Below, piece by piece: positions 19,901 to 30,604 of a DNA stretch of 64,000 nt. The position numbers and the translations under genes are program-made. Under the pieces are notes generated by a model. The model did not search any database. It was not told the DNA's origin and saw nothing but the letters and a program-made list of their open reading frames with translations. Within the stretch, counting starts at the first letter, position 1; each line of letters opens with the position of its first letter. The DNA is from Bimuria novae-zelandiae CBS 107.79 (taxonomy: Eukaryota > Ascomycota > Dothideomycetes > Pleosporales > Didymosphaeriaceae): assembly GCA_010015655.1 (NCBI GenBank), contig ML976722.1:124001-188000 (forward strand). The letters are read 5' to 3'.

Positions 19901-22150
19901 TAGATAAGTTATATAAACTCGAGATGTTATCTTCCTGTAAAGCAAGCTCTATAATAAGTAAGGCAAGTACGTAGAGAAAAGCTATATTTGCGAAGTAGTA
20001 AAAGTGCTTAATATTAAGGAGACGCCTAATTATAGTAATATATTAATTAATTAGTTATCTACACTAAAAGACTATCTCTATAGGCCTGAGCCAGAGCTAG
20101 AGCTTAAGTCTAAATCTAAATTTAAGGCTGAGATTAAAGATACTTAACTAGCTTTTATTACTCTAGAAAAGATGCTAGAGAAGCTAGAATTGCACTAATT
20201 ATAGCTAGATAATATAGGCTAGGGAAAAAGGTACGCTCTAGCTTTAGAAAGAGAAGAACTAGATTAAATATTAAATAACGTAAAGTAACGTAAAGAGATT
20301 AGTAGTTAACTATTATAGGAAAATGTAATAGAGGGCAAGCGAAGCTAGAAGCTAAAAAACTTTAGTACGTACCTAGTAATATTCGCGGCTTATATTAATC
20401 TTATAGCACTAGTAAAGCTACTTAGCGAAGCGCTAAAGATTTAATTATATTATAACTAACTATTGCTAGAACTAAAGAGGTAGAAGGATCTAGATTATTA
20501 TCTATTTAGTACTAAGTTTAAGAGGGCAAGCCAAAAAGAGATTAATTATATTATTAGCCGTAAATACTTTAGAAGAGCTTTAGAGGCTACTAAGCAAGCA
20601 GATACGGAGGTGCTACTACTTATGTAGGTATTCTTGTACAAGTTCGACGAGGATGGATACCTCTACAAGTTTAAAGCTTGACTGGTTGTCCGAGGAGATA
20701 TGTAGCAAGACTGGGGCGACACGTACGTAGCAACGCTAGCTGCAAAGATTTTTAGATACCTTATTGCCCTAGTAGCAGTATTTGACCTGGATCTATACTA
20801 GTACGATGTACTTAACGCCTTTCTTAACGTATTGCTTGATTGAACTACCTACGTACGCTGTCTAGAAGGATATGAGAAAGTATTTGTAAAATTACTGGAG
20901 CTTAAGCGAGCTCTGTACGGGCTCCGTGACGCGCCGTGACTATGGTACAAGCATCTTACTACAATACTTGAGAAGATGGGATTAAGACAGGTGCCTGGAG
21001 TACCATGTCTATATAGTAGTAACCAGCTTATTGTCTTCTTCTTTGTCGATGATATAGTAGTGGCTGTATCTCGCAGTAATTAGGACGCCTACTGATAATT
21101 TGACACATAGCTGAGAGCGACCTACGACGTACGATACTTGGGAGAGCTGAAGTGGTTCCTAGGTATACGCGTTATCTGAAACCGTGAGCAGAAGCGAATC
21201 TGGCTACTCTAAGATAGCTTTATCGATAAGGTAGCGAAGAAGTACAATATTGCAAGCATGAAATATCCAGCAGTACCGCTGGCAGACGGACATCTTGGCC
21301 CAAGTACAGAGGAGCCAGACGGTCAACGCACAAAACTCTATCAAGAGCTTATCAGATCACTCGCCTACATAGCGATGTACACACGGCCAGACGTCGCACA
21401 CGCTCACTCAGAGCTATCTCGTCACCTACAGAATCCAGGACAGAAGCATGTCAGCGCAGCATATCATGTATGGAAGTACCTGATCGGCACGAAGAGACTC
21501 GCCATAGGAGCCTATGGAGACTGTGTGAACAATGAGTCTACGAATAGTCAAACCATCTACCTGAGTTCGAGCTCGGGGGGTGCAGAACCAGTCGACAGAG
21601 AGCCACTGTTCTATGGAGCATCAGACGCAGCTTTCGCAGACGACCTAGAGACTTGGCGGAGCTCGCAGGGATACCTCTTTATGCTCTACGGCATGCCTAT
21701 CGATTAGAAAGCGACGTTACAACGCTTAGTTACTAAGTTAACTACTAAGGCAGAGCTTCTAGCTCTATTAATAGCTACTAGCGAGTTTTAAGTATAGAAC
21801 TAACTATTTAAGCACATTAAATTTGACCTAGAAATTACGCTAGCTATCTACTGCGACAACCTGCAGACAGTAGGGATTATTACTAAGGACGAGGACAAGC
21901 TATTTACAAAACTACGCCACGTCGACACTTATTAGTATTGGCTGAGGCAAGAGCAGGCAGAAGGACGTATATTAGTCTAATAGAGGCCTACTAATTAGAT
22001 GCCAGCCGACGGACTTACTAAGAGCCTTGTACGTCAAAAGCACATTAACTTTGTGAGGCAACTAGGGCTGCAAGACGTGAAGAAATATCCATAGGAGAAG
22101 CTTGAGAAGGACTACTTTAGATTCTACTATGTACTGCCTATTTGGGTATA
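16990..22150 (+). pseudogene. Copia Gag-Pol polyprotein, inactivated
   Basis: Readable blocks in order: a GAG-pre-integrase segment (AHVMWGHAGREAIEHLPESV, then CETCIQSKL, about 19080-19215); fragments of the integrase core (19330-19640); reverse transcriptase from about 20640, with the catalytic VDD at about 21047-21055; the RT tail (SLAYIAMYTRPDVAHAHSEL, 21350-21430) and RNase H (about 21600-21970, beginning FYGASDAAFADD). Between them, long stretches are CA/TG-free and full of stops. The best surviving single ORF is 21258-21707. The element cannot make its own proteins. Confidence 0.9.
17765..18175. other. Un-RIPed patch in the copia gag region, with an internal duplication
   Basis: Base composition returns abruptly to normal (CA and TG present). 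A motif of the form TCGGACC-A/T-ATTTCGGATC-T/C-ATCAGACCGA occurs twice, 48 bp apart (17866, 17914). I see no copia protein in it; it may be a foreign insertion. Confidence 0.5.
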
Positions 22151-22197
22151 GTACAGAGCATCAGCTTTGGTGAGGGTACACCGCAGCTGGGGGGGTG

Positions 22198-22371
22198 TGT
22201 AGCCACGTGACTGACGTTAGAGGTGGTGTGTAGAAGGTTCCATCTAGGTGCACAGACCACTTACTTTAAGATAAAGCTCTCGCCCACTCCTTTCTTCTTC
22301 GATAGACTCCTCACTTCACACACTCTTTGCAGATAGCAATACAGCTTGTTGTCCTTATTTGCCCGCCCACA
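22198..22371 (+). repeat. Copia 3' LTR (174 bp)
   Basis: Unmutated relative to the 5' copy; preceded by the purine tract and followed by TTTCC. Confidence 0.93.
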
Positions 22372-22416
22372 TTTCCACCTTGCTATCCGCATATATAAAT
22401 CACCCTGTAGCCTCTT

Positions 22417-22635
22417 CTACACGCCAGTATCCCGTCTTTCCTCCGCCTCCTCCACGCCCATCTCTATCATTCCCTCACACCACTCCTTCAATGACTGCAT
22501 CTTATCAATACTCTCTTGAGCCTCTATTATACTACTGCTAAGTTTCTTCAATTTGCGTGCGATTACCTGTCTCTGGTGGGTAGAGGCGGACTCTAAATTG
22601 AGTTGTTGCACTGCGTGGCGGCGCCATGTTACCAT
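22417..22635 (-). CDS. Small coiled-coil protein, 72 aa, intact, TATA-preceded
   Basis: The ATG at 22635 opens MVTWRRHAVQQLNLESASTH; the middle reads VIARKLKKLSSSIIEAQESI and the end GMIEMGVEEAEERRDTGV. Heptad-like Leu/Ile spacing suggests a coiled coil. TATA box (TATATAAATTCC, 22751-22762) about 118 bp upstream, within GGAATTTATATACCGTGACG, a context repeated near 33483. It sits between the copia 3' LTR and the pogo element, so it belongs to the small-unit array as it was before the insertions. Function unknown. Confidence 0.5.
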   Translation of the reverse strand: MVTWRRHAVQQLNLESASTHQRQVIARKLKKLSSSIIEAQESIDKMQSLKEWCEGMIEMGVEEAEERRDTGV

Positions 22636-22978
22636 GGGGCTTACTTTGAATGACGGGAAATTGGTTAGGATTCCAACAATTGTAGAATCGGGCGAACTTT
22701 TGGCTGGCGAGGGAGGAAGTAGAGAGGAAGAACGTGTAAACGTAAAAGAGGAATTTATATACCGTGACGCACGCTACACTTTGCCTCCTACTTCTCGGTC
22801 TATGCTAAGCGTTGAGCAACAAAAGCTCTATTAAGGGGCGGCTAGATTCATTAAGGTACCAGAGGCAAACAGCGTGCAACTAAATAAATTTATTAATACT
22901 GTACAATTTGAGCTTTACGGTTGTAAGTCGGGTGGGGTAGTTTCCGACACCAGGTAGTTTCCGACAGCCCCGCAATCG

Positions 22979-23726
22979 CGCTCACCCACCATGCACGCTG
23001 ACTGAAAATAATTCTTATAACCTTAATTCTTTATTAATTTTAATTTTTCCTTTTGCATCGTATTCTCTAACTTCGAATAGCTAGATACATAGAAGGAGAT
23101 GTCTAGAACGCACTTATAGACCTTGAATCTAGGGTCGCTTTAGCTACTACTGCTACTTGACATAGGGTACCACGTAATACTCTTCGCGGCTGCTTTAATA
23201 GTGCCTAATTCTACCTACATGCCTATAATGGTGCACAGCGGCTTTTAGTTATTTAAGAAAAGTATCTAGAGCGCTAGATTCTACGTTAAGAAGCTCTTAA
23301 TTACGCGCCAACCTACGCGTAAGTATAAGCTATTGTAATAGCTATCCNNNNNNNNNNCGCTCACCCACCATGCACGCTGACTGAAAATAATTCTTATAAC
23401 CTTAATTCTTTATTAATTTTAATTTTTCCTTTTGCATCGTATTCTCTAACTTCGAATAGCTAGATACATAGAAGGAGATGTCTAGAACGCACTTATAGAC
23501 CTTGAATCTAGGGTCGCTTTAGCTACTACTGCTACTTGACATAGGGTACCACGTAATACTCTTCGCGGCTGCTTTAATAGTGCCTAATTCTACCTACATG
23601 CCTATAATGGTGCACAGCGGCTTTTAGTTATTTAAGAAAAGTATCTAGAGCGCTAGATTCTACGTTAAGAAGCTCTTAATTACGCGCCAACCTACGCGTA
23701 AGTATAAGCTATTGTAATAGCTATCC
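22979..23726. other. Exact 369-bp duplication across a 10-N gap (assembly artefact)
   Basis: 22979-23347 and 23358-23726 are the same sequence as far as I can compare by eye, separated only by N at 23348-23357. Unmerged contig ends are the simplest explanation. Confidence 0.85.
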
Positions 23727-23792
23727 TTAAGTAAGAGGGTAACTATAAGAACCTAGGGAAAGAGTAGACTAGTTAATTTATAAGACGCCGCC

Positions 23793-24248
23793 TGTTAAGT
23801 CCCCAAAAGGATAGCTAATCCCTAAGGGGTTAGGGTTGGTTCTCGGGCAGGAATACTGGTAGGACAAGAGAGGTTGTAGTGATAGCTTGCGCTTGTCACT
23901 AGGGCGTTAGTATTAAAGGTGTGTACGGCACAATCAAATCAACAAGGTTGCTTACTCAGATCCAAACGATAGATTGATAAACAAGATTGAACACGAATGC
24001 CATAAGGGCATTCGTGTGGGTTTATATACAAGAGGATTTCTGTACTATCCATTGTTTTGTTGCCATCCATGGCTGGTGTTGCCATCCATGGCTGGTACTG
24101 CCATCCATGGCTGGTACTGCCATCCATGGCTGGTACAGCCTTGGCTGGATGGTACATCACGTGACCTCGGTTGCGCAACCCCACCAAGTGTCACCCCCGC
24201 TAAGGGCCCGTTGGTCCTCCGCGTCCCATACATGTTCAGATCCTAACA
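23793..24248 (-). repeat. Gypsy 3' LTR (456 bp) with four 19-bp tandem units
   Basis: Unmutated copy. Contains four units of about 19 bp around CCATCCATGGCTGGT at about 24062-24135; the other LTR has three. Confidence 0.92.
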
Positions 24249-24379
24249 TCACCTCCCCTCTTCCAGATAGCGTCCTCGGTATCCTCGTTCCGCGCCCCTT
24301 GGCTGCAGATACAGTCGTCGCATATAAATACTCGCGTGGGTTGCTGTTTTCGCGTTCTGGTCTTAATGCCTTCCTGACC

Positions 24380-24976
24380 ATGCCTAAGGATCCCAAGCCC
24401 CGCAAAGTGCGCGCGCCTCGCAAGAAGACTTCGACCCAAGAGCGGCGTAATCGCATTCGTCGTGTTGAAGGGAGTAGTAAGGAGATGCCTTTCCGCTACA
24501 CCCGCTACGAAAAGCTAAACATTCGTTGTTTCGTGGATACTGCGTCTGGTCGTTGTGCTGGTTGTATCGCTGCAAGGAGCGAGTGTGAGCTGTTTGTTCC
24601 TGAAGAGGAGTAGGAGAAGGTAGAGGATGAAGAGCGTGAAAAGCGGCTAGAGTTAGCTCGCGCTAAGGAAGAACTCGCTCGGCGTAAGCGCAAGTTATTA
24701 GAGATTAAGAGTCGTAAGAGGTTATTCGCGCGTTAGGATAGGTAGTTGCTAGATGCTTAGGATAAGATGTAAGAGACGGAGAGCTCGAGTGCGGACGCTC
24801 TATTCCAAGACGATTTCCTTGCTAATCTGGGCTAGTCACAGGCCAACAATCTCCTTCCTGATCCACTAATGGATCTTCTTCTTAACGAGTTCCTATCTGG
24901 TTCTCCTTTGATTGTTCCGGGTTCCTTCTCGTGGTCTGACGATGGTATTATGCTAATATTTAGCAATAGTTGTTAA
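24380..24976 (+). pseudogene. Antisense accessory ORF in the gypsy element: basic region, CX8CX2CX6C cluster, coiled coil
   Basis: Runs opposite to gypsy pol, just inside the 3' LTR. The ATG at 24380 opens MPKDPKPRKVRAPRKKTSTQ, very basic. Then a cysteine cluster: C-FVDTASGR-C-AG-C-IAARSE-C, spacing 8-2-6, followed by a long Arg/Glu helix (EREKRLELARAKEELARRKR). The frame extends 198 codons to TAA at 24974 with at least six in-frame stops (first at 24611); most fit RIP transitions. The cluster recalls, but does not match, the Zn2Cys6 spacing of fungal regulators. I believe similar ORFs occur widely in fungal retroelements, but cannot verify that here. It is far better preserved than pol. Confidence 0.7.
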
Positions 24977-24999
24977 GGTTTGCTTCTAGTTTTTATGTG

Positions 25000-27900
25000 T
25001 CTTCTAAGTGTAGATATCCTTTCTACTTAATTAAGTAGGTTCGTGGCTAATTTGTGTGTTGTAGTATCTTCTCGACTTCGAATTCGGTTTCCTCCTCTAG
25101 CTGGTGATAGAAGGTGGTTTTGACTAGTGTTTCAGAGTCTGCTAGTTCTAATCAGTCTATGTGGAATACTGGGTGTATTTTGGCGTCTGGTGGTAATTCT
25201 AATTAGTAGTTGACCGGTGATACTTGTTCGGAAATAAAAAATGGTCCGACCTTAACATGATCCAGTTTCTTGTGCTTTTTCTTCTAGGTTCGAAGATTTT
25301 TCGTAAGCAGATATGCTTTATCCCCCTTTTTCAGCTAAGGTGCCGTTTTTCTTTTTTAGTTTATATAGGAAATGCTTTGCTGTTGAGCTTTCTCGAGGTT
25401 CTCTCGGAGTTGTTGATGTATTTCTTTTATTTTTGTAGCCGTGTTGATGGCTTCTTCCGTTCTGATGGTAGTAGGAAATGTCTGATTAAAGAGATGTGGA
25501 TGTCTTTCGTGGTTCGCATAGAACGGTGTATATCTAGTTGCTGCTAATATCTTGTTGTTATATGCTAATTGTGCTATTAGTAATAAGGAAATCTAGTTAT
25601 TCTTCTAGTTGTTGCAGTAGATGCGTAGGTACGTTTCCATTGTTTAATTTATACGTTCTGTTTGTCCATCCGTCTGTGGGTGGTAGGCTGTTAATAGTTT
25701 TCGTTTTGTTCTAATAAGTGCCGTAAGTGTTATCTAGTAGTTTAAAGTGAAGAGTTTGTCTCTGTCGCTGATAATTGTCTTAGGGATGCCATAATGTCGT
25801 ATAAGTTAATCTAGGATAAGGAACGCTAGTTCCGTTGCTATTATTGCCTTTTTACACAGTAGTAATTCCACGTATTTAGTAAATCTGTATACAATTACCA
25901 GTATTACGTCGTAACTTACTCCGTTTGTGGGATCTTTCGACTTTGGCAATCCTGTGACAAAGTCTATTACGATGTCTTCCTAAGGTGCTATGGGTATCTA
26001 GATGGCTTGCATTTCTCTGTACTTAAGATGTGTTACGTGTTTATTGCGTTGGCATTCTATATATTTACGTATGTAGGTTACTACTACTTCCTTAATTCCT
26101 TTAAAGCTATAGTTCCTCTAAATTAGTTCTATTGTCTTTTTAATTCCAGGGTGTCCGTATACAAGGTCGTCGTGGTATTGTCGTATAACCTCTGTCTGTT
26201 GTTCCTTAGGTACTTCTCGTGTGAGTACAAGGAGTTAATTAAGTTCCGCCGTAGGTTCTAAGGAACTATCGGGATTTTGTTTTAGTATTACGGAGTAGGT
26301 TTTAACTTTATCCCTTACAAAATTATGTTATTAGCTAAGTGCGTCTGCTCGTCCGTTTTCTTTACCAGGTGTATATATAATCTTAAATTTATATTGTCTA
26401 AGCGTTTCTAACTATCTTACCTGCCTTAGTGTAAGTTTCTTCGTGGTCGTGAAGCGTGTGAGGTTCTTATAGTCCATAAAGATCTTAAGTGTAGAGTAGC
26501 TAAGAGCGTAGATTCTTTAGTGCTTTAACGTTTTAACAATTGCGTATAGTTCTTTGTCGTGTACGTTATATCGTGCTTCCGTGTCAGTGAATTTGCATGA
26601 GTAATATGTAATAGGGTGCCATTTGCCATCTTTTTCTTATTTTGCGTAGGCGCCTATTGCGAGGTCGCTTGCGTTCGTTTCGATTCGTAGTGGTTTTCCA
26701 TCCCTAAAGTGGATAAGTACTGGTGGCATAATGCATGCAGTTTTTAAGAGTTAGAACGATATTCTACACTCTGTAGTCTATATAAATAGTGTGTCTTTTC
26801 TTATAAAGTTTATAAGTAGTATCGTGATCTTTGCGTAATCCTTAATAAATTATCGATTAAATCTACAGAATCCTAAGAATTCTTAGATGTTTTTCGCCGT
26901 CTTTGGTATTAGCTAGTTCTTAATATATTTAATCTTGTTAGGTGTAACTTTGATTCCTTCTATGCTAATAACGTGTCCTAAAAATTTAAGTCGTGTTACG
27001 TGCCACTTACACTTCTTTAGTTTAATCCTAAGGTATGCCTTGTCTAGTGCTGTTAACACCGTCTATACATATAGAACATAATCTAAATCATTTTCGGAGT
27101 AAATAAGTATATCGTCTATGTATGCGATAACGAATATGTCTAGGTAGTTATAAAGTACGTAGTTAACTAGTGCTTAGAAGTTTGCCGGTGCGTTAGTAAG
27201 TCCAAAAGGTATAACTATATATTTAAATAGTCTGTAGCGTGACCTAAACGCTGTCTTCCACTCGTCACCTTCCTTAATTCGTATAAGGTGGTATCTATCT
27301 TGTAAGTCTATTAGTGTAAAGCGTTTGGTTCTTAAGAGTCGGTCTCTTAATTCTAAGATGTTTAGTAGTAGGTATTAATTTTTAATTGTTATGTCGTTAA
27401 TCTTTTAATAGTTAACACATAGTCGTAGTGTGCCGTCTTTCTTTATAATAAACATGAAAGGGCTGGCTGCTAGTAACTTTGATAGTCGTATATATCCTTT
27501 CGCGAGATTTGTCTCGATGAATTCCTTTTCTTGCTAAAGTTCTTTTCCAGTCTTGCCATATAGTAGTCCAAAGGGTGGCGTTTTCCCTTCTACTAGGTCT
27601 ATCGCTAGATCCTAGGGCTGATGTTCTGGAAGGTTTGCTTTTCCCTCTCTCTTGGTAAACATATGATTCCATGCTTGATAGCACTCCGGAATTTCATAGT
27701 TTGTGCTTTCCTCCATCTTCTTGCGCTCTGTGACCTGGTGGTTCCTACCAGCGTCTACTAAGGGTTTCTTCCGTTTTTCAACTATCCATCGCAAGACTAT
27801 AGTGTTAATAGCTCTCTTATCTACTATCATGCTCTATTAATGCGTAGGCTTTACTTGCAATGCACAGTTATAGCGCTTAAAGGATAGCTTTTTTCTCTCC

Positions 27901-30100
27901 TAATTAATTGTAGGATTGTGCTTCTTTAACTAAAGTAGTCTTAAAATTATGTCGTGATTAGCTTCCTTAATAATGTTAAGGGTAATCGATTCCTGGTGTC
28001 TATAGATCGTGAGGGTAGTTTCGACCTCGTATTTAATCGTTGCTTTGCCGGGCATTAGTTATCTATTCGCGATATAAATAGCATAGGGTATAGCCTTCTT
28101 GCGCTTATAGAGTCCTGCTCTATTAAGTACTTTTCTTAACACATAGCTTTCCTGTGCTCCTAAGTCTAGCATGGCTTTTATCCATGTTTCTTTAAGCTGT
28201 ACCGGTAGCTTAATTAATGCCTAACTGTTTATAGCATTTAGTTCTCTAAAGGCGTCTTCCCTCCTAAGCCTAGGTCTAAAAAAGACATCTTTGCTATAGG
28301 TGGCTTTATAGAATTAAGGTGTCCTTCCTTCTTCTTCTCCTAAGGCTGCTGCTAGCCCTTTTCTAGGAGAGCTTCACCGTCCTCTTTCTTTATTACTGTT
28401 TTAATCCTGAGGGTCGTGGTCCCTTTTAGTATGCGATTGAACCCATGCTTTCCTTTTTTCTCTTTGTGTTCCTTATAATTAGGGTGTAAGCATGTTTGCC
28501 ATTTATCGGATGCGCATTTTCTATTAACTAGTAATAATATTACTTAGTTTAACGCTTAGTTAAGGTGTAGAAAGTATCGTGTTTTACGCTTATCCTAAAG
28601 GTGAACGTTGTATTAAGCAATAGGGTAGTTAAACTACTCCTATCTGCATCGTTAGTACGTTCGGGGAAAATAACTGTATTCCTTAGCTTAGTAATAAATA
28701 GTATATTAATCTTCTCTGCAGAGGGTCTATCGTATGGTCTTATGCGTAGGGTTACGGTGGTCCAGGTCGTACTGTGGTTTGTAGTTTAGTCTTTCGTTTA
28801 GGTATTTCTTCTTGGGGTCTTCGTGGGCGTAGCGGTAATCTGCCATTTCTCTTGCTGCTTTACTAACCAGGTCGGGTTGGTAAGCATGAAAAAATGCTTC
28901 TGCGTAGTCTTGTTGTTTTACTGCCGTAAACCCGAAGTCTCCTTCTCGAGGTTGGTGTTTTTCCAAGAAGTCGAAAACATTCGTCGTCTTACTAGTAACA
29001 GGTTTGTTCTAGCTAGGGTGAGGTGTAGGAGATTAAGGTATTAGCTCTATCTCTTTCTCGTCCAAACCTTCGTATGCATCCTTGTAGAGTTGCGAGTTAG
29101 GCAAGTCTAATTGCTCTGAGTCCTTGTCTAGGATGTTGGATTACTTAATAGAGGGTATTACCTGCCATTCTTCGTCGGTTACTTCTGTGTTATTAACGAT
29201 AAGTACGTTTAACTGTTTAATAACTTTGTTCTTAGATCTGCAGTTCCTGGCGATGTGGCCTGGTTTGCCATATGTAAAGTATTTACGCGTCTTAGTCCCC
29301 TATCGTCGGGTTCTATTTAAGATACGTTAGTTAGGCTTTCAGAAGCCTATAGCCTTTCCTGTTCCCTTTTCCAGGTTGTTAAACTAGACATCTTTTATAG
29401 GTTGGGGTCTGTAGTAGTTACGTTGCTGGCGTTAAGGTGTTTTTGGCGGCGCTCTGTAGACTATAGGTGCCTATTATCTAAAACTAACGTTCCTTGGGTT
29501 CTTGCGTAGCTCTTCTTGCAATATAAACCATTCCCTATTAATGCGGATAGTCTCTTCGTATAGTTCTTTTAAGGTCTCTATTTTTGTACTACTACGCAGG
29601 AGTTCTTCGCGCATATTGCGTTTAAGGCCTTGTTTATATATCGTTTTAAGAGATTTATCCTCCTAGTTAAGTTACACGACGTACTTGCGGAATTCGGCTG
29701 CATACTTGGCTATAGATCGTTACTATTGGATTATCTAGATCGCTTGCTTAGCGATAGCGGTTTTATTAGCGATTCTAAATATCTATTAGAGGCATTTCTT
29801 GAAGTTGGCGTAGTCCTTAATAATGTTAATAGTATCTTTATTACGGTTAATGTAGTCTTCATCCTCGTTGTTATAATCTATGTTTAGGTACTTAACTAAG
29901 TAGGGATAGATCTATTCTTCAGCGCTTCCTTGCATGTAAGTTGCTACAAAGATAACCTTCTTCTTGTTTTTAAGGTCTTAGTTCTAGTCGAAGAAGTAGA
30001 GGTCTAGCTGTAAAAGCCAGATATTAAGGAGGGTATAATTACTATTATACAAGTTAGGTTTATGCGCCTTGTTCTTGCCATCCCTTATAGGGGTGACATG
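25000..30100 (-). pseudogene. Gypsy Gag-Pol, RIP-inactivated
   Basis: Readable on the minus strand in order: Gag zinc knuckle YGKPGHIARNC (29239-29281, first Cys changed to Tyr); protease-like MLDLGAQESYVL (28141-28180); reverse transcriptase from about 27.7 kb ([36 protein letters not shown]) with the YIDD active site at 27113-27124; RNase H block IETNASDLAIGAYAK (about 26660-26700); integrase core DIVIDFVTGLPKSKDP with a second Asp in ISDRDKLF (about 25770-25980). The order RT-RH-IN defines gypsy. Stops occur throughout. No chromodomain could be recognised. Confidence 0.88.
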
Positions 30101-30162
30101 GTTGTCTAAAGCTATAGAAGAGTTAGGGGTCCTGTTAGTATTTATGTTAAGGGTGTTTAAAA

Positions 30163-30599
30163 TGTTAAGTCCCTAAAAGGATAGCTAATTCCTAAGGGGT
30201 TAGGGTTAGTTCTTGGGCAGGAATACTAGTAGGATAGGAGAGGTTATAGTAATAGCTTGCGCTTGTCACTAGGGCGTTAGTATTAAAGGTGTGTACGGTA
30301 TAATTAAATTAACAAGGTTGCTTACTCAGATCCAAACGATAGATTAATAAACAAGATTAAACACGAATGTCATAAGGGCATTCGTGTGGGTTTATATACA
30401 AGGGGATTTCTGTACTATCTAAAGTTTTGTTGCCATCCATGGCTGGTGTTGCCATCCATGGCTGGTACTGCCATCCATGGCTGGTACAGCCTTGGCTGGA
30501 TGGTACATCACGTGACCTCGGTTGCGCAACCCCACTAAGTGTCACCCCCGCTAAGGGCCCGTTGGTCCTCCGCGTCCCATACATGTTCAGATCCTAACA
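30163..30599 (-). repeat. Gypsy 5' LTR (437 bp) with three 19-bp tandem units
   Basis: Its inner about 260 bp carry mostly C-to-T/G-to-A differences from the 3' LTR; the outer part is almost identical. Confidence 0.92.
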
Positions 30600-30604
30600 C
30601 CGCC

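Larger units (their letters stand above)
16651..22371 (+). mobile_element. Ty1/copia LTR retrotransposon, complete, RIP-mutated
   Basis: LTRs at 16651-16826 and 22198-22371 (TGTAGCC ... ACA) with 5-bp target duplications TTTCC (16646-16650, 22372-22376). The primer-binding site region GTTATAAGCC (16827) is a RIP-altered version of GTTATGAGCC; the polypurine tract CTGGGGGGGTG is at 22187-22197. Length 5721 bp. Coding order on the plus strand is integrase before reverse transcriptase, which defines copia. Confidence 0.95.
23793..30599 (-). mobile_element. Ty3/gypsy LTR retrotransposon inserted in the pogo element
   Basis: LTRs 23793-24248 and 30163-30599 (TGTTAAG ... CCTAACA on the plus strand), 5-bp duplications CCGCC (23788-23792, 30600-30604). 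Coding runs on the minus strand from right to left, and the purine tract (GAGGGGAGG on the minus strand) lies at the inner edge of the left LTR, so the left LTR is the 3' LTR. Length 6807 bp. Confidence 0.93.

Noticed and set aside
23974..24246. Short ORFs made of CCATGG-type repeats in the gypsy LTR
   Set aside because: They are translations of the 19-bp LTR tandem repeat, not genes.
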